Assembly: GCF_026151205.1 (NCBI RefSeq) | Contig: NC_087076.1 | Span: forward strand, 17,209,919 to 17,273,918 | DNA from: Bolinopsis microptera | Taxonomy: Eukaryota > Ctenophora > Tentaculata > Lobata > Bolinopsidae | DNA: 64,000 bases | Direction of reading: 5' to 3' | In this document: positions 10,729 through 23,510 of the stretch, piece after piece | Numbering within the stretch: position 1 is the stretch's first letter | How the letters are laid out: each line of letters begins with the position of its first letter | The notes under the pieces: model-generated | Told to the model about the DNA's origin: nothing | The model's database searches: none | Seen by the model: the letters and a program-made list of their open reading frames with translations, nothing else | Made by a program: the position numbers and the translations under genes

Positions 10729-13700
10729 TCACCATCCGATAAGTGAAACGTCTTCTTTCCGGGTTAGCGGAGTGAGTTTCGGTGCTATCCAACCGCTTGT
10801 CTTACCGAACTGTAGGGTCAGGATCTGAAATATTCACGATTATATTTTACATTTCAGGGCTAAGATAAGAATTTATTCAATTTACTCTCACGTGAGTAAC
10901 CTTATATAGTAAGCTCGGAGACATGTAACTGTTTCAAAATATCATCAATAGTGACCAGTACAGACTACAGATTCAAATAACTAGCAGGAACCCGTCTAAC
11001 CCTAAAGTGGTGTCAAGACTCAAGAGTCTAAAATAATTATTACCTATTTAATTCGCGTTTTTGACACCACTTTTGGGCACTAAAATTCTTATTCCTTGGG
11101 ATATTTTTTATTTTTTCATGCTGATTTGAAGGCCATAAGGCATTTGAACCAGTCAAAAAAGTTGTATATCTTTTACAGTTAGACGGGTTCTTGCTAGTAT
11201 ATATTAAGACGCAATGAAACTATCGGACCACGATGTATGGGGACTTGCCACCCCATGGCAACATTAAAATATATCGACTCTGTTACATATATCGTCTCGC
11301 TTTATATATAAGATATTATGTACATTCTGCATTTAATTTATTTTTATTTTTTTGAGAGAGGCTGGGCCTGGATGGCCCACGAGAGGATAGCATGAGGATG
11401 CTCTGCCTACCTCTGGGGTATGGCAACCTTGGGGGAGGTTGCCGGAGAAATCAAAGTGAATAGTGGAGGATGGTGGCAAGTGTTATGAGAGGGGATGAGT
11501 CATGAAGGGACGCATAAGTGCCAGCTGGGTGTGGAAAAGAAAGATGAGCTAAGACAAATTGTGAGACAGCCTCCTCTTCGTCGCCGCACATAGGACAAGC
11601 ACGGGTACTTGATTTGCGAATGGTGTGGAGGTGTTTGTTGAATGCATGTTCGGTATTCAAACGAGATGACATATTTGTGGCAAGCCGATACATTTTTACA
11701 TTATGAGATAAGAGGATTGAGTTTCACATCATGACCTGTCCTGCCCCATTGAAACGGATGTTATCACACAATCTAGACTATGGTTTGTTATTCTTTATTT
11801 AAAATTAACTGATACTGATAGTTCAAAATCTTAATTTGAATCAAAGCGCAGCAGATAATGGTACCTTTAGATTCCGCAAATTGAGAGGCATATTAAATGA
11901 TATAATGGGATTAAGCTGACAAATATTGAGCAGTGAGATATACGTGCAGTGAGAAAACAGAAATTAACTTAATTTAACAATTAATAAACAGTTAACTTAA
12001 TTAAATAACCTACCTGTCGGACTGTTTCATCAGCTTCATCCCAACTTCTCATACCAGTAAACTTGAAGTCGTGAGGCAAGAACTTCTCTTGTTCCGCCAG
12101 TCTACCGCATTTGTACACCTGAGGGCATGTTTTTATACACACAAGAACAATTTAACTTTTTCAACTTTATTCAGCCAAATAATGAATATTAAATATCCAT
12201 GTTTTCGGCTCAGTGTATTCACATTTTTGTAATATTCTCACGTAAAACTGATGTTTACAGGAATATGGCATTAATAAATGAACCTTGTCTAATGAATTAG
12301 ATGTTGTAACTTGTTGACCTTTCACTACATTTTATGCTTGAGTAAAAGTTACGAAGTCGTGACGAGTCGACGGTTACTCAATCAACAAATTGACTACAAC
12401 CACACCAATATCGAAACCAACCAAGCTCAAATCTTATTATGTGGCAGCTTCCGAATTTAATCTGAATATTGAATAGCATGAGCATAACGGCAAGCGTTTT
12501 AAAATCATGACGTCATGAATTTATAATACTGCGCTGCGATCGCACTGTTATTATATAAGCAATACCACTACCACTTCCAGTCAAGAATTGGAATATATAC
12601 CATTATACCATATATATAATAGCATATCATAACGTCGAAACAAACAAACAACATGTACTCATACAGGATAATATGTTATACACATACTGCATAAATTAAA
12701 GACAGCACAGATACATAATATGATGCTTATATTCATAGCCGTGAACACCTCCCAATGATAATGCAGATAACAGATATGTGTGTGGCAGCCCATGTGTGTG
12801 CCGTGTGGCAGCCCGCAACAATGATATACAGGTGTACCGCAATATATGTCAGTTACGAAACAAGCTGTTGTCAGCCACATAAAGAACAACATTAGTCACT
12901 AAGTCACACACAACAATAGTCACATACTTGAACTGTGAACACGAAACACATACCTGTTTCATAAAATCCTTCTTAGCGTTACCATAACCGTTGAAGACCA
13001 GATCAGCGAACACCAGCCTTGTTTTACAGTAGATAAGAAACATTCCAGGTATGACGTTGTGTCTGTTCTTCAGTAGTTTGTTGGTGGACATGTCGTATTT
13101 TACGAGCCGGTATTTGTCTTGTACCGCCTGCACACACGGCTGGGATCGACTGAAGAATATATTGGGTTAGCAAGTTACTGTAATACTATGATAAGTAGAG
13201 TAAAAAGGGTTGGAATTGCTCCTCTAAGTGGGGACCTATCGTAATTATAGAGGAATAGACTCTAATTCAATTCTTAAATTAACAAGAATTTCGCCGCGGT
13301 CAAACCACGCACGATCAAGTTTCCCTACCATGTACATTGTACTTGTACCATTAATTCTTTTGAGTGAAAAGTGTGACTGGAAAAAAGTGCACCATATATA
13401 CATATTATGTTTTTTATAAATGAGTGGGATTCGTGCATGGTAAAAATTGACGATTTATTTGACCAATGCAGCGCCGCGCATCAACAATAAATGAATCCAG
13501 AAAATTGCGGAAAATAACTTTGCGAAGGAGGAATTTCACTGTAATTAATTAACACGTGGCTAGCGTCGCGCGCAGTATAACAGACGCTTCCTATACACTT
13601 AATTATAGGGGAGTGGTCTATATTGCGAAGGAGCAGACTTTTGTCATCATCGCAGGTCCATCGGGCCACCTCATATATCCAAACCCGATTACTTATTCCC

Positions 13701-16700
13701 TACGATCTTTTTGCCTTCGGCAAGAGCAGGGAAAAAAATTATATAAGCTTAATCAGAATATATTATGTACACGGTAAGCAGAAATATGAAGACCATTGAA
13801 ATTTAAAAACATTTGAAAGCCAGTTTTAAATTTTTATAGTTTGCTCTAAAAATAACCTGTAATTGAAACCGTAATTAATTAACATGTAAGTGTAATTGAT
13901 ATTAACCTGTAATTGATACCGTTAACCTGTTAATGTAATTAACCTGTAATTGATACCGTAGGATATCTCCTCCATCATAGCATCACAAGGAGTAGCCTCG
14001 GGATGGAAACTAGAATATACTGATATTACAACCAGTTGTTGGGAACACTCCGAGATGACACGATCAAACTCCATATCTGTAATCTGGGGCATCACTCTCC
14101 AGTCACACTTACCTGTTAAAAGAGGGTCGGTGTTAAGTTAGGGAATCTACAGTTAGCAGCAGGATCTATCAATTAGATGTTAATCAATACAGAATATTCA
14201 ATAGGTCAGCGTAAAATAAGGAACGCCAGCAGTTGAAATAAATGTTGATAAGAAATAGAAAGATGAAATTATGAGCACTATCAGGAAGAAATCAACCTAC
14301 ACATCATTTCCTCGTTGGTAGCCAGGTAGATCCTCATTGCTAGAGGGCATGTCAGCGTGAGCCTCTTCCTCGGAGACTTAATCCTGCTGCACGCTGAAGA
14401 ACCTCTCGTCTTCCAACTCTTCTTCTTTGGATCTTTTCTCTCAGGAAAGACCAGGAAGGGTGAACTGTTCAAATTGATCGTGACACAGGTCTTCTTCTTG
14501 CAGCCTCCTGATATGGTCTTGAAACCAGCTGGCAGCTTGAGGAGAGTTGCTTCAGAATCAGTGGCTCCTTTGGAAGCTTTAGAAGCAGCAGACAAGGCCC
14601 TGCTGTTCCTTGAACTTGCTCTTCCTAGAGAAAGCTCTTGTCTGAAATTCAGCAGAAACTCGTCCACAGTCTTTACGATTTTCTTAGATGTATTGATGAG
14701 ATATCTATCAGTGGGATCAGCTATGGAATGTTTGTGAGGATACAACAATTCCTCGGTCTCCGAATCGTCTGTAACACGTGTTGAGCTGATTCGTTTCTGC
14801 CTGAGTCGTCTTCTGTTCCTTGTTTTAGGAGCGTTCAGGATGGTCTGAGCAGTCACTGATCTGAACGCAACACTTGACATTAACACAGGAGACTGTACTG
14901 TGTCCTCTATCGGAACTTTGACGGTTTTAACGTTGATAAACACGCACTCGTCAGACAGTTGGAGGTGCAGGTAAACCTCTCCAGTTGAGGTGAAGAACAA
15001 GGTTAGAAAATCGTTAATTGTCAACAAGAAGTCTTCAGTGTCAACACTGTTCCAAGACCATGATTTACAAGGAACTCCTTCTTCGTTGTAGACACATCCA
15101 CCTAAGATAGTGGAGAGGAATGCAGGAGTTTTCTGATTATACCAACAACTGCCTACACCAGAGGGATTGAAGGAAGCTACGATAAATTCCGCTTGGAGAT
15201 GGTGAAAGATGTTGATCGTTCTGGTGAAATCTTGCTCTTTTGGAAGAGGAAAGTTTGACAGGACGCAACAAACACTCCCATTAGGATAGTAAAGCGTGGT
15301 GCTCCCGTCAGGAAATGCGAACAGCAACTGAGAGGTCATGTCTTGTGGAACCTCAGTTACAAAACCAACTTTGTGTCTCCCCGACCAGCTGAACGGTCTC
15401 CTACTCTTATACGGATCACTCTCAAACTCAGAATAATATTTTAGGAGTGACGGATACTTCTCCTGGTTATCTTTCTTAACCTCAGCGGTCTTGTTCATCT
15501 TGCACTTCTGAAGCCGTTCCAGCAGATACTTCACCAGTGATCTGTCTTTAGCTCGCCGTCTCCTTGGTTTATAATCCAGCCTTTAGCAGCACAGTTCTGG
15601 TTGATGAGAGAGAAGTTAATAGTTGTGTTGTGTGGTTGTATTTCATACAAATTTTCCATTTCTTTTCGTCTCATCCCGGACTTTTCTTTACCCATACGGC
15701 TGCCAGCATCAGACTGCTGGTTGTTTTCTAGATACAGATCCTCGATAATATCACTCTGATCAGATAACATGTTCCTTCGCCGCGCTGACTCTCTCCGCGC
15801 GCTCTTTATCCCCCCGTAAATAGTTCCCTCGTTTGAGCGACTGCTGGTTCCACCGTCGGTCTCCCCTCCGGAGAACAATGTCTTTTGCCGCCTACTGTAC
15901 ATGTGTTGTTAGTTTTTATTTGTTATTGATACGACATGGTACTATATCATGACGCGTTTTAGATGATAAAACTAGAGGGACCACTAGGCTGAATCGTTTA
16001 ACGTTTACGTCATTATTTTCTGTCATATCATACGAATCAGGAATAAGGATAATATTATGATTATGATCTTTATGTTTAAATCAATAAATTCGATTTATCA
16101 TATTATGATGAGTTCTAAGCATTAAGCAGGTTATAATACTAATGAAAGTTCAGTGACAGCTTCATTAATAACGATTATTTACCCCAATTTGTCAATTCTA
16201 CACCGGAAATTCACACCAATCAGAGCCAATTACAGCAAATACCTAGTCAGACGCACATAATTACCATTTGTAACACAAAGTCACGTTAAAAAATGATAGC
16301 AAGCCAACAAGCACGCTGTCTTAAATCTGCATATTTCAGACTGACATGCATTGCAACAACACCACTACACACTACTGTACACCACACTTAACAAACGTAT
16401 TACAAACTCAACATTACCGAGATTTTCCGCTTCTTGAGCCATCGAAGGACTGAGTCAGTTCCGAGACTTGGGAGTTGAGTTTGCCGGTGGTTGCGTCCCG
16501 GGCGTTTTGGGGCGGTGAACCGCGCTGCCACTCTCGGTACTCGACCTCCGTGTCGGCGGTGAGTTTGTAGAAGTTGGAGAGGAACACCTCACGTGATTCA
16601 CTAGGGATCATGTCAGGGGAGATGGCATAGTTCTCCTTGGACAGGAACTCTAGAGTTCTAGTTAGATCCTCAAATAGATCACCTAAGGTTTTACATGCTT

Positions 16701-17237
16701 TTAGCGATTTTAAAATGAAATAAATCTCTATATACTATAAGGCAGACAATTACATGATATAATAACAGAATTGTAAGTGAAGCAATATCTTAACAAAAGT
16801 GCAAATCTACCTGACTGAGCCTTCAATATCTGGAATTTCTCATGTAAAGTAATCTTCTCCACAGGACTGGGATCAATCATGTCGAATGTTAAGATAGCTT
16901 GTTTCAAGAGAGGCAGAAACTTGTGCAAGCTGGGAGTAGTGCTGGTGAGTGAGGTGCCATCTTGCAGAAACAACCTGGCATCCTCCTCAATACGGGACAC
17001 AAGCTCGTGATTGTAGTTTGACATGCGCGACTCCTTCGCCTCCGTCCCCGGAGTGGTCCCGGGTCTCGTCTTTGTTTCATCTACAGTTTCTTTTTCTAGC
17101 TTGCTCTTGGCAGAGTCTTGTTTTGTGAGGGATGCTTCTTCTTCCAAGGATTCGACGAGAGCTAGAGATTTTCGTTGTCTCCGAACAAACGGAGACTCGT
17201 CATGTTGGAAGAAGTAGATTGGACCCCCGGCAACCAT
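10729..17237 (-). CDS. ERICH6-like: ERICH6/FAM194-like protein, about 927 aa
   Basis: Exons read 16811-17237, 16418-16682, 15649-15894, 14301-15580, 13944-14112, 12954-13149, 12014-12118 and 10729-10824, phases consistent. The large fourth exon holds the FAM194 domain, with FPDGSTTLYYPNGS as its hallmark and a preceding PFSWSGRHKVGF region. The C-terminal module follows: ITDMEFDRVI, VVISVYSS, HNVIPGMFLIY, FNGYGNAKKD and LPHDFKF, which I recall as conserved in ERICH6. The N-terminal third is acidic and low in complexity. Vertebrate ERICH6 is shorter; the family function is poorly known and a cilium or sperm role is only inferred. The junction between exons three and four needs a 68-nt intron (15581-15648) and is the weakest. 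The last intron holds a retrotransposon fragment. Confidence 0.82.
11205..11277. repeat. Short dispersed repeat shared with 30004-30076
   Basis: About 70 bp containing GACGCAATGAAACTATCGG and CGATGTATGGGGACTTGCCA, nearly identical to 30004-30076. Both copies are within introns or transposon sequence on the same strand. Confidence 0.75.
11440..11700 (-). mobile_element. Retrotransposon C-terminal fragment
   Basis: Lies in the last intron of the ERICH6-like gene. The minus strand reads a degenerate zinc-knuckle region, NKHLHTIRKSSTRACPMCGD followed by EEEAVSQFVL, typical of the tail downstream of the RNase H or reverse transcriptase part of animal non-LTR elements. No reverse transcriptase core remains. 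Confidence 0.5.
13850..13960. repeat. Degenerate short repeat (AACCTGTAATTGATACCG)
   Basis: Three to four imperfect copies of AACCTGTAATTGATACCG and TAATTAAC. It borders, and slightly overlaps, the 3' end of an ERICH6-like exon (13944), so the repeat may have supplied that exon's donor site. Confidence 0.5.
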
Positions 17238-17660
17238 CTCATTGACATCTTCTACTAGGAGTCATCTGTTAGGTACTCTAATTTTAGGCTTATTAAGTTA
17301 AGTTTGAACCACTGATCTATTCAGTCTAAAAGAAAGTACATTTTTATTGAGCTCATAAAAAACTGAACACAGCACAGATGCGATGAAAGAGTTCGAAATC
17401 AGGACGTTTGTTAAAACAATGGTTTAATGCTACCATTAATAAATATTACATCAAAATTGAATAAAAATAAAATAAGTTCATAATAAGCTGTCGTCAAATT
17501 CATTATAATTTTAAGCTCCACAACCATGACCATCCACTGCTGCCTAATACCAAATCATAATCCACAGTCCAACTGAATTCTGTCTCTGCCTGGTGATATT
17601 GTGTTCTTCTACACACCGAAACATGTCTGAAACATTCCATAAAACGGGAACTGAGTTTTC

Positions 17661-20104
17661 TCAAAGATCCTCTTCGTCATCATCGTCACTACCGAATATG
17701 TTCTTTGCTTCGTCCTCCGCCTCTTCTTCTTCCTCTTCTGATGATGGGGTGGGTGTCTTGTCTTTTTCTGGACTCCTTTTCTCTTCTGTTTCAGCTGAAT
17801 TAATGGTGCTGTTAGATTTAAAACAGAGAAAATTATGCCATTTTTAACCAAAGGTCTTGTCGCACAGTAAAGGAAATCTCGTAAAGTAAATAACTATCAA
17901 AATAATTAAGTTTGTATCGCTTTATCAACTGCTTCATTTGACAAGAAAACTCACTGTTATTGTTATCGTTATCAGGGGACAACTTGGGACTACCAAACTC
18001 GTTGTCACTCTCCCCATCTTCCTTTTTGTCGGGTGGTGCTACTTGCTCCTCTACTTCTTCTTCTGCTTCTTCGTCTATCTCTGCTTTCTCCAGAGCTTTC
18101 ATTCTGACTTCCTGTATTGGTACTTCGATTGTGAGGCAAATTTTGGTACAAAAATCATTTATTTTTTCGAAAATCAATAGTTTTAAATGGCAACCCAATA
18201 TTGACGTTAAAAAGATAATATAAAAATAACCATTTGTTGAAGCTCAGGATCCAACAGTTCTCGAGGTTTGACGACCAGCTTAATCTTGTTCCTTTTCTTT
18301 CCCTTGTATCTACGTTTAGCCAACTTTACTCGTGTACCTAACTCGTTGTAGTACACGTTACCATCACGCCACACTATGAAGAACTTCTCTTCGTATCTGG
18401 GAGAAGTACTCGGATGATGATCAATTAAAAAACACAAGTTTGATGAAAGCTTAATTTAGCTTGATATGAATGTTCTTTAATGTATTGGCATTGAAGGAAA
18501 CGTAAATTAATTCAGTAATCATAAGAACAAACTGAATACCTTGTGGTATATTCATATTCCCGAAGTCCTAAATTTCATATTAGAACTCTCAATTAGAGTC
18601 GCAACATCTCCGATATCTGACAACTAGGCAATAAGACTGTGTTCTCAAACTTTTCACCTACCCTTTACTGGCTTCATCTTTGTTGACGGTCCAGTTGTAC
18701 TCTCTAGCTAGTTTGTATTCCAAACTCTCAATCTCATCCTTGTTTCCACCGTCTAGCTTTGTCATGGTCTCATTGGTTGGAAGGAAATACACGACAAACT
18801 GGTTACCTTCGTCATCTACCATACCTGAAATGTTTATTTGTTTAACATGTGTCATCTTAGCATAAAAACGATTGAATTTGTAAAGAAACAAGTATAATAA
18901 TACGTAACCAGATTGAAAATTCTACGTTTTAAACATAAGACAGCAAATTTCATAAAAAGCAAACCTCTTATCATAGCATTGTCCATCTTGCTGTCAAGAT
19001 TTACAAGGTCGCATGCATCAAAACCAATGGGTGTTGGTTTTGTATCAAATGCAACTTGTGAGAAAGGATACTTCCAATATTCAAAGTCAGGATATATGGG
19101 ACAACTTTCAACAGGATAAACACCATTCTTTCTATTAGGTACTGTGTGGGTAGCAGCTTCAAATGTGTTTTCAATGGCATCAATCTGAGAATCTCTGTCC
19201 TTGTAAATATCTTTGTTTAGCAGCCTTTTCTTGGCACCAAGACCAACTTTGTTCTCTGTGCCAAGACCGAGATTTTGAAATTGTCTGTAATCTGATGAAA
19301 TGTACTCAGTGCGACGAAGCCAAGAAACTCTGTGACCTTTTCGTTGGGTTTTTACTTGATCTGTGGCTGGAACAACCTGAAAATATAGCTCATTAGATTA
19401 AAATACAATAAATCCACAAAGAGTCAACAGATAAGAATTTTTAAAACAGTACAATCATTTTAGCTGTTACTGCTGTACAGTTAAGTGTGCATAGATGTAA
19501 ATACATACATGCTTATTTCTTAGTGCTGTTATGCATATTTGTGTAGCTCACCAAATATTAATAATTAAAAACCTGGTCTAATTAATCGTTAGTTTAAATC
19601 AAGTGTACAATTGTACATGTGTGTTCAGTTTTTATCCACTGAAGATTGTTTTGAACTCACTTCATCCTCTAACAGTTTTTCATCAACTTCATTGAAATTA
19701 GACACCTCAGCATCGTTATCACAGTCCATTGAAATAAGATCTATATCCAAACCAAGATCAGCCTCAGTGTGGAGCTCATGCTTGTAGTTTCCTTCTAATG
19801 ATGTGTGCTTGTACTGAAAATATGATATGGATTAATGAAACACTTTTTGTAAATTTGAAGATAACCACAAGCAGTGAATATGCACACAATATGCACACAT
19901 GATGTATTTTAATCAAATATGAACTAGTAATAACAAAGTTACCTTTACAAAACGGTGAGGATCAAAAGGATATGTTAGAAACTTTGGGTCAAAGGGAATA
20001 TCTGGGAGCTTGTTGCAGTACTTCACACGACATAGCAAGTCCTTCTGCCTCTCTTTGTTAGAACTGCCAGACGACCTTGGTACAACCATGTGCTGTACAA
20101 ACAT
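17661..20104 (-). CDS. PAF1: PAF1, RNA polymerase II-associated factor 1
   Basis: Core subunit of the Paf1 complex, which travels with RNA polymerase II in the nucleus and promotes elongation and histone modification. Exons: 19943-20104, 19661-19813, 18965-19376, 18662-18824, 18231-18396, 17955-18111, 17661-17794; phases agree and give about 448 aa. Family landmarks are clear: [90 protein letters not shown]. The acidic C-terminus ends [16 protein letters not shown] and is shorter than in vertebrates. The ATG at 20104 is the first in frame, but an acceptor-like TTTGTACAG lies just inside it, followed by CACATGG, so an upstream or trans-spliced leader exon with a start at the next Met (five codons on) is possible. 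The ERICH6-like start lies about 420 bp downstream. Confidence 0.96.
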
Positions 20105-20775
20105 GAGTTATTTCAACAGATCACAAAAGAAAAATTAAATCCTTGCAAATAAGTTTAAAAACAGATAATATATGTTGGTTGTCAATTTTACCAGAGAAAA
20201 ATACAGTTATATTTTAAACTTGCAACTACAACAAAAATCAGAAATTACTCCAACAAATGTCTCAGCTAAAGTCTTTAAATATATATAGATTTGCAGATAG
20301 ATTCATACCGCATTTTATAGATAAACACTCATAATGACTTGACATTCATGATTTGATTGTTTTGTACAGAAAATACCATGCAAGCAAACAAAAATTGGGA
20401 ATCGTCATTTTTCCCATTGACAATGTTATATACTCGTTTTAGCAAGGGGTCTCCTTGTCCTTGGATCTGTGTTTTGATCCGTCTTTTCTTAAAATTTTCA
20501 ATTTGTGTCACTTAGACTCACCTATTAAATGTTAATCGACACCACTGGTCCTAGTTAGATTTAGCCAAGGCACGACTACTCAAAAGTAACAGTTAAATAG
20601 GTGTGACATACTATTATATTCTTATAATTATATCATATGAATTGATTGCACTGCTAATAAATAAAATACTTTGTTTTACTAAATACTTTGTTTTACTAGT
20701 TTTAGTACTGGACATTGAACAGTATTTTAAGGCATTTATGAGTGTACGACATTTAGTACAGCAGGGTAGTGCAGA
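20105..20775. other. Gene-free stretch upstream of PAF1
   Basis: AT-rich sequence with no exon I can support. It should hold the PAF1 promoter or 5' leader region; no core promoter motif is distinctive. Confidence 0.5.
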
Positions 20776-20939
20776 GAGTTCAGTTTAACACCTCTGTTTT
20801 GGGGAGCAGAGAGTTCATTTTAACATTTCTGTTTTGATTATCAGAGGGTGCATTTTAGCACCTCTGTTCAGGTTACAAAGAGGATAGTTTAGGAATTGTT
20901 TAGAGCAGAGAGTTTGGGGGAGCAGAGAGTTCATTTTAA
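20775..20939. repeat. Local tandem repeat (GCAGAGAGTTCA units)
   Basis: Three to four diverged copies of a unit of roughly 35-50 bp with GCAGAGAGTTCATTTTAACA and CACCTCTGTTT. It abuts the TTAA-flanked repeat arm. Confidence 0.6.
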
Positions 20940-21310
20940 GGGGGCCAGGGGGGGGTCTTCATAAAAATTCTTTCGAAATTGACTTTATAGTTGTTTCTGA
21001 TAGAGGGGAGTGATATCTATCAGCTGTTTTTAGTCCCATGGAAAAATATTGTTCCTAGCCGAAATTATTGCCGGTCAAAGGTCAGCGTTTATGTGTAATT
21101 GTATTGTGCGAGCGATTTTCAATCCTGCACCCTGAAAATCGAGTCTAAAAATCTATCTTCCCCTACATTTTTGAGCAATCACCCTGAAACTTTCAGGATA
21201 TGTTCTAAGGACCATTTAGAAAAGATTGCCGGGCCACAATTTTGAGATAGGTCTTAGAACATTTTTTATTCGATTTTGAAAATCTTGGACCTGAAAAAAT
21301 CGTCAAAAAA
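20940..21310. mobile_element. Single arm of a TTAA foldback element
   Basis: Begins right after TTAA (20936-20939) with GGGGGCCAGGGGGGGGTCTT and matches, with divergence, the left arm of the palindrome at 44907-45621, ending near the sequence of that element's centre (GGACCTGAAAAAATCGTC). The second arm is missing, so it is a half copy. Confidence 0.8.
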
Positions 21311-21442
21311 CACACAAAATCACCTACAAATTTATTATGTCAATACCTGTACAGCACATAATAAACATGACAAAAACCATGACCTCTGAAATATCAAAAG
21401 TCAGTCAGTGCTAATAAACAAAACTCTTGCATTATGCCACTT

Positions 21443-21800
21443 AACGGCCAGGTAGCGTAGTTGGTTAATCATCGGATTTGTAATCGTGAGATTGCGAGTT
21501 CGAAACCCACTGCCTGCCTAGTCGTGGGGTGAGTGTCGTCGACATTCAGCTAAAGATCCTGAGTGGTCTATGCAGCCCCCGGTCTACTCAGCCGAATACT
21601 CGAGAAATCGTGTGTGAGGGTTAAATGAGAAGCTGTCCATTGCAGCGAAGTCTCGGGCGAAGAAAGTATGGTACACACTACCTTAACCGTCACTGGCCTA
21701 ATTCAATCCTTCGGCTTCCTGTAATTGGCTAGTTACACTTGTGTAACAATGTGGCTGTTGGAATACTCCGAAGTAAAATAAGTGTGAGATAAAAAACATA
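21443..21800 (+). mobile_element. tRNA-derived SINE
   Basis: The head contains a pol III A box, TAGCGTAGTTGG (about 21453-21464), and a B box-like GAGTTCGAAACCC (about 21497-21509), at tRNA-like spacing. A tRNA-unrelated body of about 270 bp follows and ends in short A-rich repeats (AAGTAAAATAAGTGTGAGATAAAA). It is not a functional tRNA gene: the anticodon stem and acceptor ends do not pair well. Confidence 0.78.
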
Positions 21801-22059
21801 GTATAAAAAACTCCTAGATGTAGTCCAGTGCATGTGCAGCTTCTGTTTACAGTTGTCATTAGAGGATTGCCCAGACCGGGATCCCAAGAGTCCGCGGCCC
21901 CTTCAGCTTCAGTTATGCTTAATAGGGGTTGTACCCAGGAGCGACTTTACGACTCAATTTAATAGCATCCATATGCTGTTATTGTCAGTCTTCCTGCATT
22001 ATTATTATTATCAAACATGTCAATCTTACAAATGTCAACAATCCTAAAATAATTTAGAA

Positions 22060-22690
22060 CCGAAACGTGATCCTTTGTAAAAGTATATGTCCCAAAAGTC
22101 AAATTGACTTGTACTCAAGTATCAAATTGAACAATTTACTCCAATAACCACGGTCACTAGCAAGTTCTCTCAAATGTAGAATATCATCATACGACTCCAG
22201 CAAGATGAAACGCTTCCAGAGGTCAACTTACCTGAGGACCCCAGGCTTTAATGTTGGTAAACAACATTAGAGAATAGAGATTAGGCGGAATGACAGGCTG
22301 AGCGCGGCCCAGTAAGAGGTCAACCTTCAGGTGGTGTAGGAGGTTACGTCTGTGAGCCCCAAGTCTACCAACTTCACTACACATCTCGACAGCAAAACAC
22401 AGCGCAGCTTGAGCTATCCACCTAGATAACTCAGCACGCTCAGACATAGGGGTAGAGTTACTCTGTTTGTAGAGGGTATCTTTGGACATCATACTGCGTG
22501 GCCGGCTGACATTCATGATCTTTCTGAGATGGTTACGGTGACATGCATCTAGTTTGTCCCAGTACGATTTAGGCATTCCCCAGCAACTAGAGTTATAGAT
22601 GAGGATGGATACTACTTGGGCCTCATAGACCTTCAGCTTCTTCTGTAGGTCTTCCTGCACTATATGCAAGAAACGAGAAGACACTTTTTA
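22060..22690 (-). mobile_element. Non-LTR retrotransposon 3' fragment
   Basis: The minus-strand frame at 22223-22684 resembles the C-terminal, post-catalytic part of a reverse transcriptase: a VYEAQVVSILIYNSSCWGM stretch, then LDACHRNHLRKIMNVS. The palm motifs are absent, so only the tail remains. Confidence 0.65.
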
Positions 22691-23510
22691 TCAAGATCAG
22701 GTTTTGGAAACTGAGATATGATCATTTGGATCCCTTATCTTCTTAAGGAGTCTGATGACCGGACTGCACCAAAATTATAAAGCGGGTAGCAGCAAAAGTA
22801 TCGGACAAAAGTATCGGGCAAAAGAGGCGAGCATTATGCTTATGTGATGGGAGTTATCTTCTTTCTACTTCAGAGTGTCATCAAATTCAAAGCCGTTCGA
22901 GGTGTCTGCGGAAAAGCTGTTGCCTGGGTAACGTTGCCTGTTGGCACCCCTGCTGAAAAGCGTCCCCCTGTTGGCGCCCACTGTACTCCCTATTTGGAGC
23001 CTTCCCTAAAATTGGGCATAAATTAGATGATTTTAGAGGATGAGCCGGTCAAATCTCTAAAAAAGTGTGTTTCTAGATCAAAACGCGCAGTTTTGCTAGT
23101 ACCGTAGTTAAGTTAACGGGTGATACTCGTAAAATATCTGTTCCATATATTGGACCGTCGACGAGTCCAACTCGGCGCGCGTCCTGGTAGGTTGTATACA
23201 ATTACAATTTATACAATTACAATTTTCATTTTCCACAGAAGAATCAATACATATTGAATTATAAATATCCGATAATTCCATTAATAATCATTAAAAGTTG
23301 CTTTGTCTGTAAAATCAAAAACGAAAAGCCGTACGCTGAACTGTGAACGCGCGCGGCATTTTTTCTGCAGCTGCCTAGCTTCAAGTTTGTAGCCGCTTAC
23401 ATCAAAGCCGCCGCGCGCGCCCAGTGCTGGGGTGCATTCTCATTAACAATTAAACTTGGTCAAAGATAGTTATACACAATTCCTAAATTAAATCAATTAT
23501 AATCATGTTA

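Noticed and set aside
17593-17847. Ser-rich plus-strand frame opposite the PAF1 terminal exon
   Set aside because: It is the complement of the acidic PAF1 tail, whose minus-strand frame matches the family.
21443-21525. Functional tRNA gene
   Set aside because: A and B boxes are present, but the sequence does not fold into a complete cloverleaf and continues into a SINE body.
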